From the NCBI RefSeq assembly GCF_051014685.1, contig NW_027478533.1, positions 868,001-932,000 on the forward strand: a stretch of 64,000 nucleotides of DNA, given 5' to 3'. The notes below the pieces were generated by a model that saw only the letters and a list, made by a program, of their open reading frames with translations, was not told the DNA's origin and made no database searches. This DNA is from Ptiloglossa arizonensis. Lineage: Eukaryota > Arthropoda > Insecta > Hymenoptera > Colletidae. Below are positions 1 to 10,178 of the stretch, one piece after another; the stretch's first letter is position 1; the number at the start of each line of letters is the position of its first letter. The translations under genes and the position numbers were made by a program.

Positions 1-177
1 CCCATATCTCGCGAACGGATTGACCTAACCCAAAAATTCCTGTTGCGTGTGAAAGTAGAAACTCGCCCGATTACAACGGTATGTGTATTTTTTCCCTAGC
101 CCATTCTGGTTAAGCGTTTGGAGCAGCAGAAGTGCGAAAAATTTGTTGTCTTCTTAACCATTTCTTAGCTTCAAACT
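1..177 (+). repeat. Reference monomer (first full unit)
   Basis: This unit sets the register used here. It carries a NruI-type palindrome tcgcga near residue 9, an A-tract near 34, cgcccgattac near 64, a T-tract near 88, an A/T-tract near 139, and ends in ttcaaact. It belongs to the gttgcgtgtg / ccctagccc / aatttgttgtcttc variant class, not the commonest one. Most other units read gttgcatctg, ccctaggcc and aattttttgcc at those places. The most variable positions lie in these three zones, whereas atatctcgcgaacgg, cgcccgatta and ccattctggttaagcg change little. Confidence 0.95.
65..81 (-). other. CENP-B-box-like 17-mer, common monomer form (7/9 core)
   Basis: The minus strand reads taccgttgtaatcgggc. 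Aligned to the mammalian CENP-B box core NTTCGNNNNANNCGGGN it keeps C4, G5, A10, C13, G14, G15 and G16 and misses T2 and T3. The same site recurs once per monomer in most units. A 7/9 match on either strand of a 177-bp unit is not rare by chance, so this form alone is weak. The 12 monomers with ctcgccgatt also break the CGGG core. Confidence 0.35.
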
Positions 178-531
178 CCCATATCTCGCGAACGGATTGA
201 CCTAACCCAAAAATTCCTATTGCATCTGAAAGCAGAAACTCGCCCGATTACAGCGGTATGTGTATTTTTTCCCTAGGCAATTCTGGTTAAGCGTTTGAAG
301 CAGCAGAATAGCGAACAATTTTTTGCCTTCTCAACCATTTCTTGGCTTCAAACTCCCATATCTCGCGGACGGATTGACCTAACCCAAAAATTCCAGTTGC
401 GTGTGAAAGTAGAAACTCGCCCGATTACAACGGTACGTGAATTTTTTCCCTAGCCCATTCTGGTTAAGCGTTTGGAGCAGCAGAATTGCGAAAAATTTGT
501 TGTCTTCTCAACCATTTCTTGGCTTCAAAGT

Positions 532-1237
532 CCCATATCTCGCGAACGGATTGACCAAACCCAAAAATTCCTGCAGCGTCTGAAAGTAGAAACTCGCCCG
601 ATTATAACGATATGCGTATTTTTTCCCTAGGCCATTCTGGTTAAGCGTTCGGAGCAGCGGAATTGCAAAAATTTTTTGCCTTCTCAAACATTTCTTGGCT
701 CCAAAGTCCCATATCTCGCGAACTGATTGACCTAACCCAAAAATTCCTATTGCATCTGAAAGTAGAAACTCGCCCGATTACAGCGGTATGTGTATTTTTT
801 CCCTAGCCCATTCTGGTTAAGCGTTTGGAGCAGCAGAATTGCGAAAAATTTGTTGTCTTCTCAACCATTTCTTGGCTTCAAAGTCCCATATCTCGCGAAC
901 GGATTGACCAAACCCAAAAATTCCTGCAGCGTCTGAAAGTAGAAACTCGCCCGATTATAACGATATGCGTATTTTTTCCCTAGGCCATTCTGGTTAAGCG
1001 TTCGGAGCAGCGGAATTGCAAAAATTTTTTGCCTTCTCAAACATTTCTTGGCTCCAAAGTCCCATATCTCGCGAACTGATTGACCTAACCCAAAAATTCC
1101 TGTTGCATCTGAAAGAAGAAACTCGCCCGATTACAGCGGTATGTGTATTTTTTCCCTAGGCCATTCTGGTTAAGCGTTTGGAGCAGCAGAATTGCGAAAA
1201 ATTTGTTGTCTTCTCAACCATTTCTTAGCTTCAAACT
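532..1237 (+). repeat. Tandem dimer, 2 x 353 bp, nested in the 9-mer
   Basis: Units start at 532, 708, 885 and 1061. The pair is a 176-bp monomer (gaccaaaccc, ctgcag, ttataacgatatgcg, gcggaattgcaaaaa) plus a 177-bp monomer (ccaaagtccc start, gaactgattgacc). The pair is repeated once here, again in the second 9-mer copy, and in part near 22.1-22.6 and 23.4-23.9 kb. Small differences exist, such as tattgcatctgaaagtag against gttgcatctgaaagaag. Confidence 0.85.
596..612 (-). other. CENP-B-box-like 17-mer, strong variant (8/9 core)
   Basis: The minus strand reads tatcgttataatcgggc, which keeps eight of nine core positions (only T2 is A). It occurs in ctcgcccgattataacgatatgcg-type contexts of the ctgcag monomers, except near 23766, where acaga-type change removes G5 (ttataaagata). 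Confidence 0.4.
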
Positions 1238-1591
1238 CCCAAATCTCGCGAACGGGTTGACCTAACCCAAAAATTTCTATTGCATCTGAAAGTAGAAACT
1301 AGCCCGATTACAACGGTATGTGTATTTTTTCCCTAAGCCATTCTGGTTAAGCGTTTGGAGCAGCAGAATTGCGAAAAATTGTTTGCCTTCTCAAACATTT
1401 CTTCGCTTCAAACTCCCATATCTCGCGAACGGATTGACCTAACCCAAAAATTCCTGTTGCATCTGAAAGTAGAAACTCGCCCGATTACAACGGTATGTGT
1501 ACTTTTTCCCCAGGCAATTCTGGTTAAGCGTTTGAAGCAGCAGAATAGCGAAAAATTGTTTGCCTTCTCAACCATTTTTTGGCTTCAAACT

Positions 1592-2970
1592 CCCATATCT
1601 CGCGAACGGATTGACCTAACCCAAAAATTCCTGTTGCGTGTGAAAGTAGAAACTCGCCCGATTACAACGGTATGTGTATTTTTTCCCTAGCCCATTCTGG
1701 TTAAGTGTTTGGAGCAGCAGAAGTGCGAAAAATTTGTTGTCTTCTTAACCATTTCTTAGCTTCAAACTCCCATATCTCGCGAACGGATTGACCTAACCCA
1801 AAAATTCCTATTGCATCTGAAAGTAGAAACTCGCCCGATTACAGCGGTATGTGTATTTTTTCCCTAGGCAATTCTGGTTAAGCGTTTGATGCAGCAGAAT
1901 AGCGAACAATTTTTTGCCTTCTCAACCATTTCTTGGCTTCAAACTACCATATCTCGCGGACGGATTGACCGAACCCAAAAATTCCAGTTGCGTGTGAAAG
2001 TAGAAACTCGCCCGATTACAACGGTACGTGCATTTTTTCCCTAGCCCATTCTGGTTAAGCGTTTGGAGCAGCAGAATTGCGAAAAATTTGTTGTCTTCTC
2101 AACCATTTCTTGGCTTCAAAGTCCCATATCTCGCGAACGGATTGACCAAACCCAAAAATTCCTGCAGCGTCTGAAAGTAGAAACTCGCCCGATTATAACG
2201 ATATGCGTATTTTTTCCCTAGGCCATTCTGGTTAAGCGTTCGGAGCAGAGGAATTGCAAAAATTTTTTGCCTTCTCAAACATTTCTTGGCTCCAAAGTCC
2301 CATATCTCGCGAACTGATTGACCTAACCCAAAAATTCCTATTGCATCTGAAAGTAGAAACTCGCCCGATTACAGCGGTATGTGTATTTTTTCCCTAGCCC
2401 ATTCTGGTTAAGCGTTTGGAGCAGCAGAATTGCGAAAAATTTGTTGTCTTCTCAACCATTTCTTGGCTTCAAAGTCCCATATCTCGCGAACGGATTGACC
2501 AAACCCAAAAATTCCTGCAGCGTCTGAAAGTAGAAACTCGCCCGATTATAACGATATGCGTATTTTTTCCCTAGGCCATTCTGGTTAAGCGTTCGGAGCA
2601 GCGGAATTGCAAAAATTTTTTGCCTTCTCAAACATTTCTTGGCTCCAAAGTCCCATATCTCGCGAACTGATTGACCTAACCCAAAAATTCCTGTTGCATC
2701 TGAAAGAAGAAACTCGCCCGATTACAGCGGTATGTGTATTTTTTCCCTAGGCCATTCTGGTTAAGCGTTTGGAGCAGCAGAATTGCGAAAAATTTGTTGT
2801 CTTCTCAACCATTTCTTAGCTTCAAACTCCCCAATCTCGCGAACGGGTTGACCTAACCCAAAAATTTCTATTGCATCTGAAAGTAGAAACTCGCCCGATT
2901 ACAACGGTATGTGTATTTTTTCCCTAAGCCATTCTGGTTAAGCGTTTGGAGCAGCAGAATTGCGAAAAAT
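1592..2970 (+). repeat. 9-monomer block, copy 2
   Basis: This is the second copy of the block at 1-1379. It carries the same order of variant monomers with few substitutions, for example gtgttt instead of gcgttt near 1705 and cagagg instead of cagcgg near 2247. A shortened version recurs at 5306-5990 with only one of the internal ctgcag dimers, so the dimer number varies between relatives. Confidence 0.85.
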
Positions 2971-3005
2971 TTTTTGCCTTCTCAACCATTTTTTGGCTTC
3001 AAACT

Positions 3006-3652
3006 CCCATATCTCGCGAACGGATTGAACTAACCCAAAAATTCCTATTGCATCTGAAAGTAGAAACTCGCCCGATTACAACGGTATGCGTATTTTTTCT
3101 CTAGACCATTCTGGTTAAGCGTTTGAAGCAGCAGAATAGCGAACAATTTTTTGCCTTCTCAACCATTTCTTGGCTTCAAACTCCCATATCTCGCGAAAGG
3201 ATTGACCTAACCCAAAAATTCCTGTTGCATCTGAAAGAAGAAACTCGCCCGATTACAACGGTATGTGAATTTTTTCCCTAGGCCATTCAGGTTATGCGGT
3301 TGGAGCAGCAGAAATGCGAAAAAATTTTTGCCTTCTCAACCATTTCTTCGCTTCAAACTCCTATATCTCGCGAACGGATACACCTAACCCAAAAATTCCT
3401 GTTGCGTGTGAAAGTAGAAACTCGCCCGATTACAACGGTATGTGTATTTTTTCCCTAGGCCATTCTGGTTAAGCGTTTGGAGCAGCAGAATTGCGAAAAA
3501 TTTTTTGCCTTCTCAACCATTTCTTGGCTTCAAACTGCCATATCTCGCGAACGGATGGACCTCACCCAAAAATTCTTATTGCATCTGAAAGTATAAACTC
3601 GCTTGACTACAGCGGTATGTGTATTTTTTCCCTAGGGCATTCTGGTTAAGCG
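3006..3652 (+). repeat. 8-mer HOR segment, copy 1 (1415-bp period)
   Basis: The rare markers gcgaaagg (3193), ggttatgcgg (3290) and cttgactac (3602) recur 1415 bp later. This is eight monomers less one base. The match begins with the gaactaaccc unit at 3006 and breaks where gaagcagcagaattgcc replaces ggatcagcagaattgcg near 3653. Confidence 0.85.
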
Positions 3653-4360
3653 TTTGAAGCAGCAGAATTGCCAAAAATTTTTTGCCTTCTCAACCATTTT
3701 TTGGCTTCAAACTCCCATATCTAGCGAACGGATTGACCTAACCCAAAAATTCCTATTGCATCTGAAAGTAGAAGCTCGCCCGATTACATCGGTATGTGTA
3801 TTTTTTCCCTAGGCAATTCTGGTTAAGCGTTTGGAGCAGCAGAATTGCGAAAAATTGTTTGCCTTCTCAACCATTTCTTGGCTTCAAACTCCCATATCTC
3901 GCGAACAGATTGACCTAACCCAAAAATTCCTGTTGCATCTGAAAGTAGAAACTCGCCCGATTACAACGGTATATGTATTTTTTCCCTAGGCCATTCTGGT
4001 TAAGCGTGTGGAGCAGCAGAATTGCGAAAAATTTTTTGCCTTCTCAACCATTTCTTCGCTTCAAACTCCTATATGTCGCGAACGGATACACCTAACCCAA
4101 AAATTCCTGTTGCGTGTGAAAGTAGAAACTCGCCCGATTACAACGGTATGTGTATTTTTTCCCTAGGCAATTCTGGTTAAGCGTTTGGAGCAGCAGAATT
4201 GCGAAAAATTTTTTGCCTTCTCAACCATTTCTTGGCTTCAAACTCCCATATATCGCGAACGGATTGACCTAACCCAAAAATTCCTGTTGAACCTGAAAGT
4301 AGAAACTCGCCGATTACAACGGTATGTGTATTTTTTCCCTAGGCCATTCTGGTTAAGCGT
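3653..4360 (+). repeat. 4-monomer block shared with 7368-8075
   Basis: Shared rare forms are atctagcgaacgg, gaagctcgcccgattacatcgg, gtatatgtatt, cctatatgtcgcg with ggatacacc, and the single-C loss ctcgccgatt. The offset is 3715 bp (21 monomers less two bases). The match ends near 4361, where gaagcagcag replaces ggagcagcag. Confidence 0.8.
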
Positions 4361-4420
4361 TTGAAGCAGCAGAATTGCCAAAAATTTTTTGCCTTCTCAA
4401 CCATTTTTTGGCTTCAAACT

Positions 4421-5067
4421 CCCATATCTCGCGAACGGATTGAACTAACCCAAAAATTCCTATTGCATCTGAAAGTAGAAACTCGCCCGATTACAACGGT
4501 ATGCGTATTTTTTCTCTAGGCCATTCTGGTTAAGCGTTTGAAGCAGCAGAATAGCGAACAATTTTTTGCCTTCTCAACCATTTCTTGGCTTCAAACTCCC
4601 ATATCTCGCGAAAGGATTGACCTAACCCAAAAATTCCTGTTGCATCTGAAAGAAGAAACTCGCCCGATTACAACGGTATGTGAATTTTTTCCCTAGGCCA
4701 TTCAGGTTATGCGGTTGGAGCAGCAGAAATGCGAAAAAATTTTTGCCTTCTCAACCATTTCTTCGCTTCAAACTCCTATATCTCGCGAACGGATACACCT
4801 AACCCAAAAATTCCTGTTGCGTGTGAAAGTAGAAACTCGCCCGATTACAACGGTATGTGTATTTTTTCCCTAGGCCATTCTGGTTAAGCGTTTGGAGCAG
4901 CAGAATTGCGAAAAATTTTTTGCCTTCTCAACCATTTCTTGGCTTCAAACTGCCATATCTCGCGAACGGATGGACCTAACCCAAAAATTCTTATTGCATC
5001 TGAAAGTATAAACTCGCTTGACTACAGCGGTATGTGTATTTTTTCCCTAGGGCATTCTGGTTAAGCG
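4421..5067 (+). repeat. 8-mer HOR segment, copy 2
   Basis: The same markers appear at 4608, 4705 and 5017. One difference from copy 1 is ctaaccc for ctcaccc in the atggacc unit. Confidence 0.85.
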
Positions 5068-6069
5068 TTTGGATCAGCAGAATTGCGAAAAATTTTTTGC
5101 CTTCTCAAACATTTCTTCGCTTCAAACTCCCATATCTCGCGAACGGATTGACCTAACCCAAAAATTCCTGTTGCATCTGAAAGTAGAAACTCGCCCGATT
5201 ACAACGGTATGTGTATTTTTTCCCTAGGCAATTCTGGTTAAGCGTTTGAAGCAGAAGAATAGCGAACAATTTTTTGCCTTCTCAACCATTTCTTGGCTTC
5301 AAACTCCCATATCTCGCGGACGGATTGACCTAACCCAAAAATTCCAGTTGCGTGTGAAAGTAGAAACTCGCCCGATTACAACGGTACGTGAATTTTTTCC
5401 CTAGCCCATTCTGGTTAAGCGTTTGGAGCAGCAGAATTGCGAAAAATTTGTTGTCTTCTCAACCATTTCTTGGCTTCAAAGTCCCATATCTCGCGAACGG
5501 ATTGACCAAACCCAAAAATTCCTGCAGCGTCTGAAAGTAGAAACTCGCCCGATTATAACGATATGCGTATTTTTTCCCTAGGCCATTCTGGTTAAGCGTT
5601 CGGAGCAGCGGAATTGCAAAAATTTTTTGCCTTCTCAAACATTTCTTGGCTCCAAAGTCCCATATCTCGCGAGCTGATCGACCTAACCCAAAAATTCCTA
5701 TTGCATCTGAAAGTAGAAACTCGCCCGATTACAGCGGTATGTGTATTTTTTCCCTAGCCCATTCTGGTTAAACGTTTGGAGCAGCAGAATTGCGAAAAAT
5801 TTGTTGTCTTCTCAACCATTTCTTAGCTTCAAACTCCCAAATCTCGCGAACGGGTTGACCTAACCCAAAAATTTCTATTGCATCTGAAAGTAGAAACTCG
5901 CCCGATTACAACGGTATGTGTATTTTTTCCCTAAGCCATTCTGGTTAAGCGTTTGGCGCAGCAGAATTGCGAAAAATTTTTTGCCTTCTCAAACATTTCT
6001 TCGCTTCAAACTCCCATATCTCGCGAACGGATTGACCTAACCCAAAAATTCCTGTTGCATCTGAAAGTA

Positions 6070-6506
6070 GAAACTCGCCCGATTACAACGGTATGTGTAT
6101 TTTTTCCCTAGGCCATTCAGGTTATGCGGTTGGAGCAGCAGAAATGCGAAAAAATTTTTGCCTTCTCAACCATTTCTTCGCTTCAAACTCCTATATCTCG
6201 CGAACGGATACACCTAACCCAAAAATTCCTGTTGCGTGTGAAAGTAGAAACTCGCCCGATTACAACGGTATGTGTATTTTTTCCCTAGGCCATTCTGGTT
6301 AAGCGTTTGGAGCAGCAGAATTGCGAAAAATTTTTTGCCTTCTCAACCATTTCTTGGCTTCAAACTGCCATATCTCGCGAACGGATGGACCTAACCCAAA
6401 AATTCTTATTGCATCTGAAAGTATAAACTCGCTTGACTACAGCGGTATGTGTATTTTTTCCCTAGGGCATTCTGGTTAAGCGTTTGGATCAGCAGAATTG
6501 CGAAAT
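6070..6506 (+). repeat. 8-mer HOR marker segment, copy 3; also matches 24.3 kb
   Basis: The markers ggttatgcgg (6120) and cttgactac (6432) are again 1415 bp beyond those of copy 2. The same segment recurs at 24282-24718 (offset 18212 bp), with a difference at 24508 (cattcgggtt for cattctggtt). The upstream part of this copy (5306-5990) instead resembles the 9-mer block, so the HOR is mosaic. Confidence 0.8.
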
Positions 6507-7367
6507 ATTTGTTGCCTTCTCAAACATTTCTTCGCTTCAAACTCCCATATCTCGCGAACGGATTGACCTAACCCAAAAATTCCTGTTGCATCTGAAATTA
6601 GAAACTCGCCCGATTACAACGGTATGTGTATTTTTTCCCTAGGCAATTCTGGTTAAGCGTTTGAAGCAGCAGAATTGCCAAAAATTTTTTGCCTTCTCAA
6701 CCATTTTTTGGCTTCAAACTCCCATATCTCGCGAACGGATTGACCTAACCCAAAAATTCCTATTGCATCTGAAAGTAGAAGCTCGCCCGATTACATCGGT
6801 ATGTGCATTTTTTCCCTAGGCAATTCTGGTTAAGCGTTTGGAGCAGCAGAATTGCGAAAAATTTTTTGCCTTCTCAACCATTTCTTGGCTTCAAACTCCC
6901 ATATCTCGCGAACAGATTGACCTAACCCAAAAATTCCTGTTGCATCTGAAAGTAGAAACTCGCCCGATTACAACGGTATATGTATTTTTTCCCTAGGCCA
7001 TTCTGGTTAAGCGTGTGGAGCAGCAGAATTGCGAAAAATTTTTTGCCTTCTCAACCATTTCTTCGCTTCAAACTCCTATATCTCGCGAACGGATACACCT
7101 AACCCAAAAATTCCTGTTGCGTGTGAAAGTAGAAACTCGCCCGATTACAACGGTATGTGTATTTTTTCCCTAGGCCATTCTGGTTAAGCGTTTGGAGCAG
7201 CAGAATTGCGAAAAATTTTTTGCCTTCTCAAACTTTTCTTCGCTTCAAACTCCCATATCTCGCGAACGGATTGACCTAACCCAAAAATTCCTGTTGCATC
7301 TGAAAGTAGAAACTCGCCCGATTACAACGGTATGTGTATTTTTTCCCTAGGCAATTCTGGTTAAGCG

Positions 7368-8075
7368 TTTGAAGCAGCAGAATTGCCAAAAATTTTTTGC
7401 CTTCTCAACCATTTTTTGGCTTCAAACTCCCATATCTAGCGAACGGATTGACCTAACCCAAAAATTCCTATTGCATCTGAAAGTAGAAGCTCGCCCGATT
7501 ACATCGGTATGTGTATTTTTTCCCTAGGCAATTCTGGTTAAGCGTTTGGAGCAGCAGAATTGCGAAAAATTTTTTGCCTTCTCAACCATTTCTTGGCTTC
7601 AAACTCCCATATCTCGCGAACAGATTGACCTAACCCAAAAATTCCTGTTGCATTTGAAAGTAGAAACTCGCCCGATTACAACGGTATATGTATTTTTTCC
7701 CTAGGCCATTCTGGTTAAGCGTGTGGAGCAGCAGAATTGCGAAAAATTTTTTGCCTTCTCAACCATTTCTTCGCTTCAAACTCCTATATGTCGCGAACGG
7801 ATACACCTAACCCAAAAATTCCTGTTGCGTGTGAAAGTAGAAACTCGCCCGATTACAACGGTATGTGTATTTTTTCCCTAGGCAATTCTGGTTAAGCGTT
7901 TGGAGCAGCAGAATTGCGAAAAATTTTTTGCCTTCTCAACCATTTCTTGGCTTCAAACTCCCATATATCGCGAACGGATTGACCTAACCCAAAAATTCCT
8001 GTTGAACCTGAAAGTAGAAACTCGCCGATTACAACGGTATGTGTATTTTTTCCCTAGGCCATTCTGGTTAAGCGT
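7368..8075 (+). repeat. 4-monomer block, second copy
   Basis: Counterpart of 3653-4360. It runs directly into the 707-bp tetramer, so the tetramer's first unit (tatatcgcg plus ctcgccgatt) is shared by both blocks. Confidence 0.8.
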
Positions 8076-9060
8076 TTGGAGCAGCAGAATTGCGAAAAAT
8101 TTTTTGCCTTCTCAACCATTTCTTGGCTTCAAACTCCCATATCACGCGAACGGATTGACCTAACCCAAAAGTTCCTGTTGCGTCTGAAAGTAGAAACTCG
8201 CCCGATTACAACGGTATGTGTATTTTTTCCCTAGGCCATTCTGTTTAAGCGTTTGAAGCAGCAGAATAGCGAACAATTTTTTGCCTTCTCAACCATTTCT
8301 TGGCTTCAAACTCCCATATCTCGCGAACGGATTGACCTAACCCAAAAATTCCTGTTGCATCTGAAAGAAGAAACTCGCCCGATTACAACGATATGCGTAT
8401 TTTTTCCCTAGGGCACTCTGGTTAAGCGTTTGGAGCAGCAGAATTGCAAAAAATGTTTTACCTTCTCAACCATTTCTTGGCTTCATACTCCCATATCTCG
8501 CGAACGGATTGACCTAACCCAAGAATTCCTATTGCATCTGAAAGTAGAAACTCGCCCGATTACAGCGGTATGTGTATTTTTTCCCTAGGCAATTCTGGTT
8601 AAGCGTTTGGAGCAGCAGAATTGCGAAAAATTTTTTGCCTTCTCAACCATTTCTTGGCTTCAAACTCCCATATATCGCGAACGGATTGACCTAACCCAAA
8701 AATTCCTGTTGAACCTGAAAGTAGAAACTCGCCGATTACAACGGTATGTGTATTTTTTCCCTAGGCCATTCTGGTTAAGCGTTTGGAGCAGCAGAATTGC
8801 GAAAAATTTTTTGCCTTCTCAACCATTTCTTGGCTTCAAACTCCCATATCACGCGAACGGATTGACCTAACCCAAAAGTTCCTGTTGCGTCTGAAAGTAG
8901 AAACTCGCCCGATTACAACGGTATGTGTATTTTTTCCCTAGGCCATTCTGTTTAAGCGTTTGAAGCAGCAGAATAGCGAACAATTTTTTGCCTTCTCAAC
9001 CATTTCTTGGCTTCAAACTCCCATATCTCGCGAACGGATTGACCTAACCCAGAAATTCCT
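7868..9060 (+). repeat. 707-bp tetramer HOR, tandem copies
   Basis: Four variant units follow in fixed order: tatatcgcg with ctcgccgatt (176 bp); tatcacgcg with aaaagttcc; a ctgtttaag / gcgaacaa unit; and cgatatgcg / gggcactctgg / gcaaaaaatgttttacc. The order starts near 7880, repeats from about 8587 (offset 707) and diverges near 9060. Single or paired copies recur at about 10531, 14068, 15836 and 16543. Remnants lie near 12.2, 47.9 and 51.3 kb. Confidence 0.85.
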
Positions 9061-9570
9061 GTTGCGTGTGAAAGTAGAAACTCGCCCGATTACAACGGTA
9101 TGTGTATTTTTTCCCTAGCCCATTCTGGTTAAGCGTTTGGAGCAGCAGAAGTGCGAAAAATTTGTTGTCTTCTTAACCATTTCTTAGCTTCAAACTCCCA
9201 TATCTCGCGAACGGATTGACCTAACCCAAAAATTCCTATTGCATCTGAAAGTAGAAACTCGCCAGATTACAGCGGTATGTGTATTTTTTCCCTAGGCAAT
9301 TCTGGTTAAGCGTTTGAAGCAGCAGAATAGCGAACAATTTTTTGCCTTCTCAACCATTTCTTGGCTTCAAACTCCCATATCTCGCGGACGGATTGACCTA
9401 ACCCAAAAATTCCGGTTGCGTGTGAAAGTAGAAACTCGCCCGATTACAACGGTACGTGTATTTTTTCCCTAGCCCATTCTGGTTAAGCGTTTGGAGCAGC
9501 AGAATTGCGAAAAATTTGTTGTCTTCTCAACCATTTCTTGGCTTCAAAGTCCCATATCTCGCGAACGGAT
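8235..9570 (+). repeat. Block repeated at offset 1944 bp (copy 1)
   Basis: About 7.5 monomers match 10179-11514. The match includes the tetramer and the following aagtgcgaaaaatttgttgtc and ggacggattgacc units with ttccggttgcg. It ends near 9570, where gacctaaccc...gttgaacc here faces gaccaaaccc...ctgcag in the other copy. Confidence 0.8.
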
Positions 9571-9589
9571 TGACCTAACCCAAAAATTC

Positions 9590-10075
9590 CTGTTGAACCT
9601 GAAAGTAGAATCTCGCCGATTACAACGGTATGTGTATTTTTTCCCTAGGCCATTCTGGTTAAGCGTTTGGAGCAGCAGAATTGCGAAAAATTTTTTGCCT
9701 TCTCAACCATTTCTTGGCTTCAAACTCCCATATCACGCGAACGGATTGACCTAACCCAAAAGTTCCTGTTGCGTCTGAAAGTAGAAACTCGCCCGATTAC
9801 AACGGTATGTGTATTTTTTCCCTAGGCCATTCTAGTTAAGCGTTTGGAGCAGCAGTAGTGCGAACAATTTGTTGTCTTCTTTACCATTTCTTAGCTTCAA
9901 ACTCCCATATCTCGCGAACGGATTTACCTAACACAAAAATTCCTGTTGCATCTGAAAGAAGAAACTCGCCCGATTACAACGGTATGTGTATTTTTTCCCT
10001 AGGCCATTCTGTTTAAGCTTTTGAAGCAGCAGAATAGCGAACAATTTTTTGCCTTCTCAACCATTTCTTGGCTTC
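9590..10075 (+). repeat. Block repeated at offset 2651 bp (copy 1)
   Basis: It shares gttgaacc with agaatctcgccgatt, tatcacgcg, tctagttaag with gcagtagtgcgaacaa, ggatttacctaacac and ctgtttaagctt with 12241-12726. Confidence 0.8.
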
Positions 10076-10178
10076 AAAGTCCCATATCTCGCGAACGGAT
10101 TGACCTAACCCAAAAATTCCTGTTGAACCTGAAAGTAGAATCTCGCCGATTACAACGGTATGTGTATTTTTTCCCTAG

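Larger units (their letters stand above)
1..1379 (+). repeat. 9-monomer block, copy 1 (offset 1591 bp)
   Basis: This stretch aligns with 1592-2970 at a constant offset of 1591 bp, which is nine monomers less two single-base deletions. Shared rare variants include ctgcag monomers, the gcggaattgcaaaaa deletion, and a unit with aaatctcgcgaacggg followed by aaatttctattgc near 1240-1290. Similarity stops near 1380, where this copy reads attgtttgcc and the other reads attttttgcc. The block may begin left of the window. Confidence 0.85.

Noticed and set aside
23..33. Telomere-like cctaaccc in every monomer
   Set aside because: Only one and a fraction of a telomeric unit is present, at a fixed place in a longer unit, with no tandem (ccctaa)n or (cctaa)n run anywhere.
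19..90. ttgacc and tatgtgtat looking like bacterial -35/-10 boxes
   Set aside because: The spacing is over 50 bp, the context is a eukaryotic-type satellite, and there is no downstream gene.
6093..6302. Frame beginning with atg in gtatgtg and repeated exactly at 24305-24514
   Set aside because: The identity reflects duplication of the DNA segment (6070-6506 and 24282-24718), not conservation of a protein.
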